Made by a program: the position numbers and the translations under genes. This document shows, one piece after another, positions 20,768 to 33,864 of a DNA stretch of 64,000 bases (position 1 is the stretch's first letter; every line of letters starts with the position of its first letter). The stretch lies in NCBI GenBank assembly GCA_963924555.1, contig OZ004583.1, positions 8,446,582 through 8,510,581 of the forward strand, in the 5' to 3' direction. The notes under the pieces are model-generated. The model had not been told where the DNA came from and did not search any database. It saw only the letters and a program-made list of their open reading frames with translations. Source of the DNA: Crambe crambe. Taxonomy: Eukaryota > Porifera > Demospongiae > Poecilosclerida > Crambeidae.

Positions 20768-20889
20768 ACCACAGGTCTCTATAAATTTTCTATGAATTGT
20801 TAGAGAACTTTGCCCATTGATGTAATGAGGTAACTATATCATGTAGTAACCACTTGACCTGCATGTGGTTTCACATAGAGACCTGTGGT
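20768..20889. mobile_element. Small inverted-repeat element (122 bp)
   Basis: ACCACAGGTCTCTAT at the left end faces ATAGAGACCTGTGGT at the right. No coding capacity; MITE-like. Confidence 0.6.
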
Positions 20890-20923
20890 TATCATAAGAC
20901 TATACACAGTGTCTACTGTAGAT

Positions 20924-21080
20924 TTCAGGATGGTTGTCCATAAGGAATGAGAAATAGGTAGTGGCTTACAAGGATCAAAGAAACCCGATCCTTTCATGTC
21001 CTATACAATCCATGCAGTTGTGTAAACCATAGAACAAACTGTATCCACCTATTCCCCAATCCTTCCTGACAACCAACCTG
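20924..21080. repeat. Dispersed repeat block a
   Basis: CTGTAGATTTCAGGATGGTT ... GGAATGAGAAATAGGTAG. Also at 28,905-29,060 (inverted), 39,775-39,880 and about 43,500-43,600. Part of the complex multi-copy repeat. Confidence 0.8.
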
Positions 21081-21096
21081 CAATGGACAGTAAGTC

Positions 21097-21184
21097 GGTT
21101 AGATCACTCCAGTGAGTGACTACTCTGTTTACAATAGACACCTCTATTGTAAACCTTGTAGTCACTCACTGTCCTGATCTAACC
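21097..21184. repeat. 88-bp imperfect hairpin
   Basis: GGTTAGATCA faces TGATCTAACC, and AGTGAGTGACTA faces TAGTCACTCACT, with TTTACAATAGA/TCTATTGTAAA inside. Foldback MITE. Confidence 0.75.
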
Positions 21185-21719
21185 TATACATAATGTATAT
21201 AGCTAAGATTTCTACAAATAAAAATAACCTTAGATTACTTTAAAATTCATTTTTTAACTCCATCTTGTAGCATCATTGCTTCCCTGCACTTTTTAAATTC
21301 AGATTGGACATGATTTACACAATTTTAAAAGATCTTATTTTATGCGCATCTTCTGGTATGATTTTATTTGATCAAAAGACCATTAAGTTTTCAGTATCAA
21401 CTCTTGTAGATTCCTTAATAAAAGTTGTGTAGATTCCTTAATAAAAATTCTTTAATAAAAGTTGCATTCCTAAAGAGAGAATGACTAAAAAACACAGCTA
21501 TAATTATGATTTCATCAGTAATCAGTGAAGTTTCTATTTAGCTACTCAAAAAAAAGTAATCCCACTAACTTTCTTTCGGTTGCTATGCTGGTTGCTAGAT
21601 GCAACCTGTAACACACAGGAAGTGATTGAAATTTCCTATCCCGGGTATGTTAGTCTAAAGCCCCGATTACATGTACATTTCAACCCTGATTTTAGTTGTC
21701 CACACACCAGGGGGCAGTT

Positions 21720-21752
<33 letters not shown>

Positions 21753-22060
21753 ACTTTTGGTTTTATATAAAAGTATTTTACAATAATTGAAGTATGTTGA
21801 TATGATGCAATATCATAATAATTGGCACTCTGACAACTAGGATTATGTACAGCTGCTTCTGGGTTTAACTCAGAAGTTAGAATAGCTATATATTTTTTTA
21901 GTATGTATAGTGTTGTATTTCAAATTGGTGTCTGATCTGTTCCGGCCAAGCCCACCCACCCACCCATATTGTCCAGCTGCACTGCCACACCAGTGGCACA
22001 TGGGGTCATGTGTTCTGCCTAGCTAGTTAGACAGGCATTAGAGATGTTGATTATACAAAA
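21185..22060. other. AT-rich spacer with C31 tract
   Basis: No gene seen. Contains a run of 31 C at 21,722-21,752 and a duplicated TTCCTTAATAAAA motif near 21,410-21,465. Confidence 0.6.
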
Positions 22061-24510
22061 ACAAACACAAATAGCTATAATCATTATCTAAACACTGAAA
22101 ATTAGTTTACAATGAAGCAAATACACTGAAGAAGAAATATTCCGAATGCAGACAAGTGTCTCATATCCACACTTCCACTACCTGCAAGAGAATATAAGAT
22201 AATGCCACGCACCCCCACTGTCGACATGTTATTCAGTAGTTTTTTGTGGTACTTGAGAAAAGACGGAGTTATTAGTATCATCTTTATCTGGAGATTTATA
22301 TTATGGTATTTAAATCAAACCACTTTGTTCCTGAGTTATACTTGTCTCACGTATATTTAATATTATAGATATCATATAAGGCATTTGGGGGAAATTAACA
22401 CTGTTACGGGTTTAGTGAATTCGTGTTGCCTGCATTTATGTGAGTGACAACCCCTTACCAACCCAAGGTTAAGTAGCTGATATTTCGAGGTTAGCTTTTA
22501 CAGTTGCCCCTTAAAAATATCTCTACACATACCATACATTATTATTACATAAGCTAGGCTACCCTCATACCTACTTTGGTCTAGAGATCACTGTTGCAAG
22601 TAGCAATAATTATAACTATGTGGAATAAATTACTCCAACTTCAGTACATGACGTTAGATCTTATAAAGTGCAAAAATGTTGCTACATCAGGCAGCACTGA
22701 AACCTAGCCTCTACATCAGTAGCTAGTGCATATAGCTTCATACCTTGAGATGTAAATTCACGTGACAGTGGTGGACTTCTATTTTGGCACATGCCAACAG
22801 CAGTAATGTTTACCAAAGACGAAAGATGAGGAACTTGAGGAATGGTAAAGCTTTCAGTATCAACTCGAATCACTTGGTTTGCAAAAACCTCATTATTCAG
22901 AGAAATTATGTAGTGATCAACTAGATCTTTTGTTTCATGATCCCAGGAAAGAGTGATATTCTTAGGATTATTCTTCACTGTAAAGTTAGTTGGAGATGCC
23001 ATGTCATCTGTACCTACAGTGTACATGAATAACATTAATGACAGTTTAAGAGTCCTTCCTCACTTTCTTTGCAGGATTTTAGCTATATGTGACTATGGTA
23101 AGGATCATGCTAATTATGCCACAGTTGCCACTCCACAGAACATGCACGTTATGCAACTCATTGTAGCTTAGCTAATCATCACTAGATTTTCTGGCCATAC
23201 AGTTATACTCAACCTACATACCAATGACTGTTAGAGTTTTCCTGCACCAATTTTCGTCACCATTAAGACAGGAAACATTAACAGCTCCTTTCATTGAGGG
23301 GTCCGGTTTATATCGTAGCATTGCAGTAAAATTGCCAAGTTGTCCTTGTCGGGATACACTTCTTAGGAAAGCAATACTATCAGATGTACCTACTGGCTTG
23401 TCCACTACTACAGAATCAGATGGAAGAAATCCCACTGAACCACCAGTACTAATACGCCATGTCAATACTCCTGAGTTAGTGACAGTACATTCAAAGAATC
23501 CAACCTCTCCTGGACAGATTATGTCATCTCCCTTGAGTTGAACATTTGAAGCATCACAATCAATATCTGTAGAACATAAATTTTTCAACTTCATGCATTC
23601 TTAGTAAAGAATGTAACAGCCACTGATTATCGACCTGAAGTTATCCTTCGTTCTTCAGTGCGCATAATCATACAGTCCTCATCATAACAAACAGATTAAC
23701 TGGTTCTTTTGTACATTTTCCCTCAATACAGCCACTGTTTATGCCTGTTTACTACTGTAGACTTTTTGCTAAGTCAGTGATTGAGTGTTGACCTTTACCA
23801 GCTTACACTGACAGTTCCACTTTGCTAGTAACTAACATGTAAACTTTATTGTGCACTACAGCCACAAAGGAGGATTACAACTGCCAACTAAGTATTATGG
23901 GGTGAGCATAATACACATGCTCAAGGTCATCACAAAAATAATTTAGCTGACTCCTAAGTGCCTATCACGAGGCAATTTTAAAAAAAATTCCTTTGGCCAT
24001 GATGTTTATACGATCTTCATTGTATGACCTACACCTCTATATACAACTATAGGTCATACTCGTTCAGGTTGGTATCCTACCCAGGGTCTGACTGTGACAG
24101 GCCGTGACTTAGATTCATGTTACAGTAGTAACCCCAGTATACAAGCAATATTGTTTCAAACTGCTCATGCCCATGACATAATACTTCATTAACATTGTGT
24201 GAATGACCGGCCAAGGGTATAGCTATCATGAGGGAAGCCACCTCTTCACCAGACTTACGTATTAGGGAGTATATTCATGGATATTCAAAAGATATTTTGT
24301 CTATCTGCATTCTTACAAGCTAAGAGTGTGGAAAATAAGGGCGGGAGTAGAATTATTCATGCTGGGTATAGCTCTGACCCACCACATAGGCATCAATGTG
24401 TCCAACTTGTGTGAGGCTTGGGCCTGGTTTGTTTCACATCAGCTGAACTAATCAAGCCATGAGGCAATGCCGTATAACCCTATAAGTGAAACCATTATTC
24501 TCAGTTGAAT
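22060..24510. repeat. Duplicon C: paralogue of 9290-12,200
   Basis: Collinear with duplicon B, including the exon pair below. It lacks the two homopolymer tracts of B (G5 at 22,387-22,391 in place of G35). Confidence 0.75.
22744..23566 (-). CDS. Ig-like + FN3 exon pair (receptor-family gene fragment)
   Basis: Ig-like exon 23,566-23,222 (345 nt, after TTCTACAG, donor ATTG|GTATGT) and FN3 exon 23,013-22,744 (270 nt, after CACTGTAG, donor CAAG|GTATGA). Both are phase 1-1 and fully open, joined across a 208-bp intron. The Ig core is IICPGEVGFFECTV, LTWRI and VNVSC. The FN3 part has PTNFTVKNNPKNITLSWDH and VDHYIISLNN. Sequons suggest an extracellular location. No signal peptide upstream and no transmembrane exon downstream are visible within the duplicon, so this is a partial gene or its remaining exons lie far away. 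Closest relatives in the window are the pairs at 10.1-10.9 and 55.4-56.3 kb. Confidence 0.7.
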
Positions 24511-26520
24511 TATAGGGCAATTGAACTATGAACATAAAGGGCAATACTACATGTAGGAAGCAAAATCATATGACAGGAATTATACTACCACTGGCTGTGT
24601 AGTTAGTAATAACACATATGCACTAAATCAACTGGCAAACTACGTGCAGTTCCACATGGTAGCTATGATAAACCATCAAGACTATTAATAATTATTATGG
24701 TAGTGGATCACATGACCATGTAATATTATGTAGCTACAAATACAAAAGAAACAGCAAGTGAAGGAACCATGACATCTGGTTTAGATTGGGCATAGAATGG
24801 GGTGGTGGAGGAGCTTAACTGGTGTGATTAAATAGAACTGCGCTAACATTACATGAACCTATGTCACATGAGATTGCTTAATCATTATATCTCACCAAAT
24901 CAATAGTATGAAATTACAGACATTCCTCAGCTAATTCCTCCCCCACTATAAACCCTCAGGAGAGGGCGTGGCTAATTTAATCCTGACCATGCCCATTAAT
25001 GAGCAAGAGCTTGTTTTGATGAGAAAAGGCAAACCAAGCAATGCTTGTGCTATTGAGCATGATGAACATTAACTATTATTGGATGTGTCATGTTATTGAC
25101 TTTCATGCTATTGAAACATCAAGTCACATTGGCATGCTATCAGGCCACTAGAATAGATGACATGGCTAGCAAATTATTATTGTACAAAGTGGGAGTATGG
25201 GGTATGGGTATTAGCTATGTGCTATGTGATGGTCATAAAGCACATGCACCAATAAAGCCTTTAAGGACACTCTTAGGCCTGTATAGCCAGCATGGAGAAT
25301 TTTTGGGCTGACCACGCCCACTTTCCTATAATCACACCCTCTTTGGATAACCTCAGTATGGCTGAGTTATAAGTAAAAAACTGACCTTTTCTGGGACGAA
25401 AATAATAAGAGGCTTTGCCTCACTCGTTTCTAGCTCACGATCTATCGATTGATCGTTCACGAACGCGCGTACGTAGCTACGCTAATTATTTTGAAAAGGT
25501 GGTTCGCCCATGGCTAGCTATGCCCATGACTCTGAAAGAGGACAAGCCTCTCAATATTTCTATATGGCTACACTCTATACAAGATAACAGAGGACGAACT
25601 CTCAACAAAGGACAAAAGGCTGGGTCCCAAGTGTGTCCATTTAAATATTTAGCTACAGCCAGCTACGTTACACACTCTATTTTGATTTGCAAACTGGAAT
25701 GGGAAAACTTTACTGATAGCTAAATGGCTACATAGCTAGTCCCACGAAGATTATAAATAGAGTAAAACCAAACGCCAGCCCAGCATTCATAGTTACCACC
25801 TGTGGTCACACTTACATAGCTAAAACTTGCGCAAAGCCCATGGAATGAATTTTAAAGACAAGTGAATTCAGCAGTATAAACTATGAATGCCGGGCTGGCG
25901 TTTGGTTTTACTCTACCTTAAGGTAACTTTTATTAACGGGTATATGTCGTGGGACTAGGATAGGTATCAGCAAAGAGGTAGCTATGTAGCCATTTAGCTA
26001 TCATTAAAGAATTCAGCAGTGCAATGCTCGGCCAACTCATTTTATCTCAAGCACCACGTATCATATATCTGCAGAGTCAAAAAAAAAAATATGGCACCAT
26101 CCTTTACAGACAGGGTAAGGAGTTAGATGTGTGTATTAATCTTAACAGAGTCTCATTGAGAATAACAAAAAAATCAGTAATTGATTGGATCTGCATGCTG
26201 TTGAAGGTTGAGTGAAGTTTGGGACATGATATGCATCCTGATTCAGTCTACCAGAAATCAGAACCAAAAGTCTTCCGAAAGCATTAGCTTATAAAAGATG
26301 TAGGTCATATCACACCAAATAATGTTTTGCATCGACATGTGGTCAATGCCATTTTCCACATTCTTAATGCAGATCTCATAAGCTATATATAGACTGCTAT
26401 GGTGGAATATATATAGACTGCTATGGTGGAAACTCCAAACTGGTCAGGATATTTAACCAGTTAGAGATCTGTGTGAGCTATGACACATTATTACGGCACA
26501 TACGAGCACTGGGCAGGGGT
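24478..26520. repeat. Complex repeat, partial copy U0
   Basis: Order of segments matches 30,265-31,930 and 33,185-34,750: the CCTATAAGTGAAACCATTAT segment, GGGCAATTGAACTATGAACA, GCACTAAATCAACTGGCAAA, the CTATAAACCCTCAGG segment, GAGTAAAACCAAACGCCAGC and GGACATGATATGCATCCTGA. No gene; open frames are short and not conserved as protein. Confidence 0.75.
25758..25916. mobile_element. Inverted-repeat element, complete copy (159 bp)
   Basis: GAGTAAAACCAAACGCCAGC... at the left faces ...GCTGGCGTTTGGTTTTACTC at the right, with arms of about 37 bp. Related, partly one-armed copies lie near 31,451, 34,398, 35,400-35,535, 36,440-36,560 and 39,890-40,010. Confidence 0.75.
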
Positions 26521-26668
26521 GGAGTCTTAGGTCAGGTATGGGGGTATTTACCTGACCACTTTTTTAGTCATGAACTTTGACCTTCTACACAGCAAATGCT
26601 CAGATTCTATCTAGTAAGAGGCCCTAAAATCAAAAAAAAAATTCTGGGGCAGACCCCTCTAGATGGCA

Positions 26669-26903
26669 CTTCTGAAAAGGTATACTCAGAAGATGGGGGT
26701 TGAGCCCTGGCTGCTTTTTTCATATTGTATGGCCCAGCAGGGATGGAGCCTTCAAAATTAAAGTGATCAGGTAGTACTGGTAGTTGTGACCGCACAGCAT
26801 GCTGATCACTTTAATTTTGAAGGCTCCATCCCTGCTGGGCCATACAATATGAAAAAAGCAGCCAGGGCTCAACCCCCATCTTCTGAGTATACCTTTTCAG
26901 AAG
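26669..26903. repeat. Perfect 102-bp inverted repeat with 31-nt loop
   Basis: Arms 26,669-26,770 and 26,802-26,903 are identical reverse complements over all 102 bases by my reading. The loop is 26,771-26,801. A degraded single-arm relative occurs near 34,890-34,935. No coding capacity. Confidence 0.9.
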
Positions 26904-28190
26904 GTCAGTATGATTCCCTGATTGTTTTATAGTGGCCTCATATAGCTAAGATCATAGTTGTTGGTAAGTTATAATTATGTTCAATAGCAAATAAACAACA
27001 GTGATATACAACAGGTCCTCCAGATCCTCTTGACTAACCACATATTCCGACCCTTGTTATCTTATGTCCACACTCTCCAAGACTGTTATGAGGATAGTCA
27101 ATAGTTCACAACAGTGTCTTTCATTGAGGGACCTATTTCCTATGGCTGTGAATCATTTACAGCATCTGCCTCATCCAGTAACACCATAGGGACTTCTCAA
27201 ACTTTATGTACGTATCTGTCTGACCAATCACATCATTACAGGAAGTTTACCACATAAGGTCAGTAAGGCCAGCAGCAGGTCGGTTGCCCCTCTTAGCTAC
27301 CAAGCTATTTAGCATGTGGTGGCACGGGTGACCAAGGTTGTTGACCTTTGACCCTAAACTGAGGTTAGATGACACAATGGAAGTCATTGTGACAGATGTC
27401 CAGTTTGAACTATCATTTTCATTTCAAATTACTTACTCTGATACTTAAATTTGTTATTTTGCAGAACATGACAATAAGGAAGCAGAGGAGAAGCTCCTCA
27501 CCAATGGAAGAGAAGCTTACTGCTTCTAATGTAATTATGAAGGAAAAAGGCAAAAAATCTATTAACTTGCACTCAGCTCTCTCCTCTTTGTATGGGCCAA
27601 GCATAATAGATTCAGGGTTTAGGAATATTTTTTTCTAAAGAGTTAATGCTATGGTATCAAGTGTGTTATGATGGTGGGAAAAGACTTTTGATGAATGATA
27701 GTTTACACACTTGATAAGAAGCTATAGTGATCAATATATATAGGGGTGTACCAATACTTTTCTTCATGAGCACACTGTGGATCATGGGGTTTTGTCCCCC
27801 TGTGGATGCACCACCATTATTACTGCCAACAGAAGCACAGAGAAGACCATTGCTAAAACTATTACCAACAATACTGGCTGATGATCAAGATATGGCAGAA
27901 GCTGCAAACATATGTAGCTAATCACTATAGTGTTTACACAGTGCATGCCTTAACTACTACTGGTACTCTCCCTGGTGGTATTGTTGATTGTTATTAGTGC
28001 ATCGTCTGATTAGAAAATACTGTTCATTGGAAGCAAGGTCTGTTATTGTTTGTAAGTGGCATTGATCACTGGCTGTTGAAGTTGGAGGATGAAATTGATT
28101 TCAGTCTCATTCAGGCCACATTCAGGCCACAAGACATAGTTTGATAACTGATGAGTTGGATGACCAACAACAACGTTGGATGACAATAGA
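26904..28190. other. Mostly unique AT-rich DNA, no gene recognised
   Basis: 27,040-27,170 matches 34,755-34,890 in inverted orientation (CCACACTCTCCAAGACTGTT). Short open segments near 27,470 and 27,770 lack splice or family support. Confidence 0.5.
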
Positions 28191-28199
28191 TAATAGATA

Positions 28200-31100
28200 A
28201 TTCAGAATCAGTTACCCAAGGTCGTCACAAAAAGATAAATTGACATAACCAATAATTATACCTGGTATTTAGAGAACCACTAACTGTCCAGAAGTACAGT
28301 TGTGGCAGTTATAAACTCTCTATTGTACAAACAATAGAGACATAGTCATAAGCTATAATATGACATGAAGTTTAGAAGAGACAACATTTAGTAATGAAAA
28401 GCACTAAAGTGATATATACTCAGTGCTCCAAGCAGTATTTTACATGCACATGCAGGCACTCAGCTAGACAGACACAGAGCTCACATGTAGATGAGTAGGT
28501 AATGGTTGGCAAACATACGTACAATAGTGAGCACATGCACATTATACACGGGCTGCCAGGCTGTGCATATTGATACTTACTCCCATTCTCTTCATAATAA
28601 CTAGATAGTGCAGCTAAACAAAAGTATATGCCATACCTGAAAAACCTCTGTACCTTGTGGACAACCATCCCAGAGAGTATGTGTATTTTTATTGTATATG
28701 GTCCTACATGCAGGTTGTTCTGTAATGCAATTGTGTATCAACAGGTTTGTTGTGCAATCTCTGGAATGTAATGACTTAATACTTGCAGGAATCTTAATTA
28801 ATGGCTTTCCTCTATATAAGGATTCCAGAATGTGTGTGGTACAGTCTCCAGTGAGGACATACTGTAATGTACAATACTGCATGTATACTGTCCATTGCTG
28901 GTTGGTTGTCGGGAAGGTTAGGGGAATAGGTGGATACAGTTTGTCCTATGGTTTACATGAACAACTGCATGGATTGAATAGGATATGAAAGGATCAGGTT
29001 CTTAGGTCTTTGTAAGCCACTACCTATTTCTCATTCCTTACTGACAACCATCTACAGTACTAAAACTAGGTATTACAGAGTCAGTTACCCAAGGTCTTGA
29101 GGTCACAAAAAGATCAGAATTGACATAGCCAATATACCTGAACCACTAACTGTAGAAGTACAGTACTTTGTGCCAGTTGTAATTATGTAAACTCTCTATT
29201 GTGCAAACAATAGAGAGTAATATGACATGAAGTTTAGAAGAGACAAGCTATTATTATACTCAGTGCTCCAAGCAGTATTTTACATGCATCATGCAGGAAC
29301 TCAGCTAGACAGACACAGAGCTCACCTGTAGATGAGTATAGACAAACATACAATAGTGAACACGTGCGCATTATACACAGGCTACCAAATCTTAAATAGG
29401 AATAAACCAAAAATTTAAACGCTAAAGAGTATTGTCTAGACATAAGGCTGAAATTGAAGCACTCTAATCACTACTGCCTGCATAGTCAATGTAACAGATA
29501 CACACACACACAGATACACACCGACTGAGTACTATACTCCTTGTGCATACGCTAAGTGTTAGATATACCTTGCCCAAGTAGGGAGCCAATCCCAGACCTT
29601 GCATGGCCATGACATCTAAGGGGGTTTGGGGATGCTTTTTCCAGACATACTGCATGGACATGGGCATACTGATGTCAGTAGTTCTTATGTCCAGAATGAC
29701 TAGTACAGTAAGGCCCACATGTAGCTGAGCATGTTATCAGTAAAACCACTAGAGGTATGCTATAGTGACCTCAAAGGTGGCCTATGACCTGGTACAGATA
29801 CACATGACTAGGAAGTTGGGCTGAGATTCTAATGTTGCGTGTCCATATACGTCCAAGAGTAGACACAATAATAATCATGGAGCATTAAACACTTAAATAA
29901 CAAATCACATGACTAATTTTTATACATACATTATATTATACATGTGTTATCTGTAAGGAAACCATATACATCATTCTAAGCCAGCCAAGATTGAAAAGGA
30001 GGCGCAGTCTTAACAGAAATTCAACCTAGATGGTATGGGGATTCAGGAAACTCACACTATACACTGTAACAGGTTTTCATACAGCAGAGGGGGAAAGGGG
30101 GGACGATCCTCCCTCTGATTGAAATTCTCTCCCCCCCCCCCCCCCCCCCCCCCCCCCCAAGACCAATTACTGAATGAATCTCATTCTTCTCCTCACACAA
30201 GCACGCCCACATGCATAGCCCCCTTTCTATCCAAACCTGCTATAAACTATACTAAGGAACGATGGTATGACACTATAAGTGAAACCATTATTGTCTATAG
30301 GGCAATTGAACTATGAACATAAAGGGCAATACATGTAGGAAGCAAATCATATGTGTAGTTAAATTTGGCAGTAATAACACACATGCACTAAATCAACTGG
30401 CAAACTAGTGCAGTTCCCTTATATGGTAGCTATTATAAACCATGAAGACTATAATATACATAGTAGTGGATCACATGACTGTGTAATAAATGTACAAATA
30501 CAGAAGTGAACATGCCATGTACAAAGAAACACATCTGGTTCCCCTGAAAACTTCTTTGATAGCTAACACTACATGAACCTTGAACTATATGATAGAGGAC
30601 TATCAGCACTAGCCACATGACCAATAAGACTCTTGATTGCCAAAGCAATAGGCATAAACAGCAGGAATTTATGCAATCAATCTTGTTGTCACACACCCAA
30701 TTAATTACGATTTTACTACATTGGAAGCGTAACTAGCATTGCTCAACATTATATCTCACAAAATCAATATTTATGAGATTACAGACATTCCTCAGCTAAT
30801 TCCTCCCCCACTATGAACCCTCAGGGGAGTAGACTTGAGGAGAGGGTGTGGATAATTTTATCCTGACCATGCCCATTAATGAGCAAGAGCTTGTTTTGAT
30901 GAGAAAAGGGGGCTACAAACCCCCTGGATCCTCCACTGACATGCCTGTGCTATTGAACATTAATGGAGTGTAACTATTATTATGCTATTGACTTTCATGC
31001 TATTGAAACTTGAAATGCTCAAATCATATTGGCATGCTTGAATTGAGCCAACAAGAATAGATGACATGGCTAGTGAATTATTATAGTACAAAGTGGGAGT

Positions 31101-31930
31101 ATGGGTATTAGCTATGTCTTTTGTGATGGTCATAAAGCACATGCAGTGGAACCTACGATAAAGGACACAGGACAAGCCTCTCAACAAAGGACGCTCTAAA
31201 ATTACCTTTGTAGATAGCTACACTCTATAAAGATAACAAGGACAAACTCTCAACAAAGGACAAAAGGCTGTGTGGGTCCCAAGTGTGTCCATTATTTAGC
31301 TAGCAGTGTGCAGGGTGATCAGAGAGAACATAAACCCTACAGCCAGCTACACACTCTATTTTGATTTGAAAACTGGAATGGGAAAACTTTAATGATAGCT
31401 AGATCTAAATGGCTACCTCTTTGCTGATATCCTAGTCCAATGAAGATCATGAATAGAGTAAAACCAAACGCCAGCCCTGCATTCATAGTTACTGCTGAAT
31501 TCACTTGTCTTTAAAATTCATTCATTCCGTAGGCTTTTGCGCAAGTTTTAGCTACGTAATGTGACCACCCAGGTGGTGACGTCAACTCATTTTATCTCAC
31601 CATACTTGCAGAGTCAAAAAAATATGGCACCATCCTTTACAGACAAGGTAAGGAGTTAGATGTGTGTAAAAATCTTAACAGAGTCTCATTGAGAAGAACA
31701 AAAAAAAAAAATCAGTAACTCCAGCTACAGGATCAATTGATTGGATCTGAAGGTTGAGTGAAGTTTGGGACATGATATGCATCCTGACTCAGTTTACCAG
31801 AAATCAGAACCAGAAGTCATATAAAAGCATTAGCTAGTATAAAAGATGTCAGGCGACTTGTTATTACACCAAATAATGTTTTGCATCGACAACATGTGCT
31901 CAATCAATGCCATTCCACATTCTTAATGCA
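28200..31930. repeat. Complex repeat, copy U1 (about 3.7 kb)
   Basis: The collinear block series is: GAGTCAGTTACC(C/A)AAGGTC; CAGTGCTCCAAGCAGTATTT; CCAGACCTTGCATGGCCATG; CATTCTAAGCCAGCCAAGAT; AAACCATTATTGTCTATAGG; ACATGACCAATAAGACTCTT; GGACATGATATGCATCCTGA. The first two blocks are themselves repeated (28,200-28,565 and 29,075-29,410). No coding sequence is supported. Probably a segmental duplication or a large non-autonomous element. Confidence 0.75.
30131..30158. repeat. C28 tract in U1
   Basis: 28 C. The homologous position in U2 (about 33,080) has six C in CTCCCCCCTTGACC; in U3 it is G26 at 37,934-37,959. Confidence 0.95.
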
Positions 31931-32663
31931 GATTTCATAGACTACTATGGTGGAATTCCTACATGCAGGTTGTTGTGTAATCCAATTGTGCAACAACAGG
32001 TTTGTTTGCAATCTCTGGAATGTAATGACTTGATACTTGCAGGAATCTTAATTAATGGCTTTCCTCTATATAAGGATTCCAGAATGTGTGTGGTACAGTC
32101 TCCAGTGAGGACATACTGTAATGTACAATAACACCCGACTGCATACTAGTAGGCATTATAGAGTCAGTTACCAAAGGTCTTGAGGTCACAAAAAGATCAG
32201 CATTGACATAGCCAATATACCTGAACCACTAACTGTAGAAGTACAGTACTTTGTGGCAGTTGTAATTATGTAAACTCTCTATTGTGCAAACAATAGAGAG
32301 TCATACGACATGAAGTTTAGAAGAGACACACACCAACTGAGTACTATAACCCTTGTGCATGCGCAGAGTGTTAGATATACCTGCACCAAGTAGGGAGCCA
32401 ATCCCAGACCTTGCATGGCCATGACATCTAAGGGGGTTTGGGGATGCTTTCCAGACATACTATATGGACATGACGTCAGTAGTTCTTATGAATGTTTATT
32501 TCAAAATCATGGATTCTGGTTAATTAAGATATCACCAGAATGAGTTGAGACCAATACAGTGGTAAGGTCCAATGAGGTTCCATGCATGTAGTTTGTATAT
32601 AAGCTTATCAGTAAAACCACTAGAGGTCTGTTATAGTGGCCTGCGTATGACCAGGTACAGATA

Positions 32664-32785
32664 CAGTGAATTGCAGTGATCAAACCAAAATTTACATAGC
32701 TTCCTTTCAAGCCACATGAAAGGAGGCTATGTAAATTTGGTTTGGTGTTCTGAATTTCATGTTGCAAGATCACTGCAATCCACTG
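32664..32785. mobile_element. Palindromic TA-type MITE, copy 2 (complete)
   Basis: Flanked by TA on each side. CAGTGAATTGCAGTGATC at the left faces GATCACTGCAATCCACTG at the right, with the inner CCAAAATTTACATAGC hairpin. The best-preserved copy of the four. Confidence 0.85.
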
Positions 32786-33831
32786 TACACAAGTTGGGCT
32801 TGAGAAATTTCTACATTCTAATGTTGCATGTCCATATGTCCAAGACACAATAATAATCATGCATGTAAAAGCATAACTGACTTTAACAAAATTAATCACA
32901 TGACTACATACATACATGAAACCATATACATCATTCTAAGCCAGCCAAGATTGTAAAGGAGGTAGCTACAGACTTAACAGAAATTCAACCTAGATGGTAT
33001 GGAGGATTCAGAAAACTCACACTATACACTGTAACAGGTTTTCATACAGCAGAGGGGGAAGGGGGGAGATCTCCCCTCTCCCCCCTTGACCAATTACTTA
33101 TTATTCTCCTCACATAAGCACGCCCACATGCATAGCCCCCTTTCTATCCAAACCCTGCTATAAACTATACTAAGGAACAATGGTATGACACTATAAGTGA
33201 AATCATTATTGTCTATAGGGCAATTGAACTATGAACATAAGGGCAATACATGTAGGAAGCAAAATCATGCTGCATGTGTACATAGTTAAATTTGGCAGTA
33301 ATAACACACATGCACTAAAATCAACTGGCACTACGTGCAGTTCCCTTATATGGTAGCTATTATAAACCATGAAGACTATACATGTACATATTATGGTAGT
33401 GGATCACATGACTGTGTACAAATACAAAAGAAACAGAAGTGAACATGCCATGTACAAAGAAACACATCTGGTTCCCCTGAGTTGACAGCTAACACTACAT
33501 GAACCTTGAACTATATGATAGAGGACTATCAGCACTAGCCACATGACCAATAAGACTCTTGATTGCCAAAGCAATAGGTATAAAGAGCAGGAATTTATGG
33601 AATCAATCTTGTTATCACACACCCAATTAATTACGATTCTACTATACTGGAAGCATAACTAGCTATGCTCAACATTATATCTTGCAAAATCATATTTATG
33701 AGATTACGGACATGCCTCAGCTAATTCCTCCCCCACTATAAACCCTCAGGGGAGTAGACTTGAGGAGAGGGTGTGGATAATTTTATAGCAAGAGCTTCTT
33801 TTGATGAGAAAAGGGGGCCACAAACCAAAGC

Positions 33832-33833
<2 letters not shown>

Positions 33834-33862
<29 letters not shown>
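33834..33862. repeat. C29 tract in U2
   Basis: 29 C. Homologous positions: five C in U1 (near 30,920), six G in U3 (near 37,110) and G32 at 40,622. Confidence 0.95.

Positions 33863-33864
<2 letters not shown>

Noticed and set aside
25415-25723. 102-residue open frame next to the complex repeat U0
   Set aside because: Covers repeat DNA shared with 54.6 kb and with other U copies, where the frame is broken; no homologous protein recognised.
30433-30696. Open frame with hydrophobic, Leu/Val-rich peptide recurring in U1, U2 and U3
   Set aside because: It recurs because the DNA is duplicated. The frames start at non-ATG codons, differ in length and carry indels. No signal peptide or splice context; not a gene.
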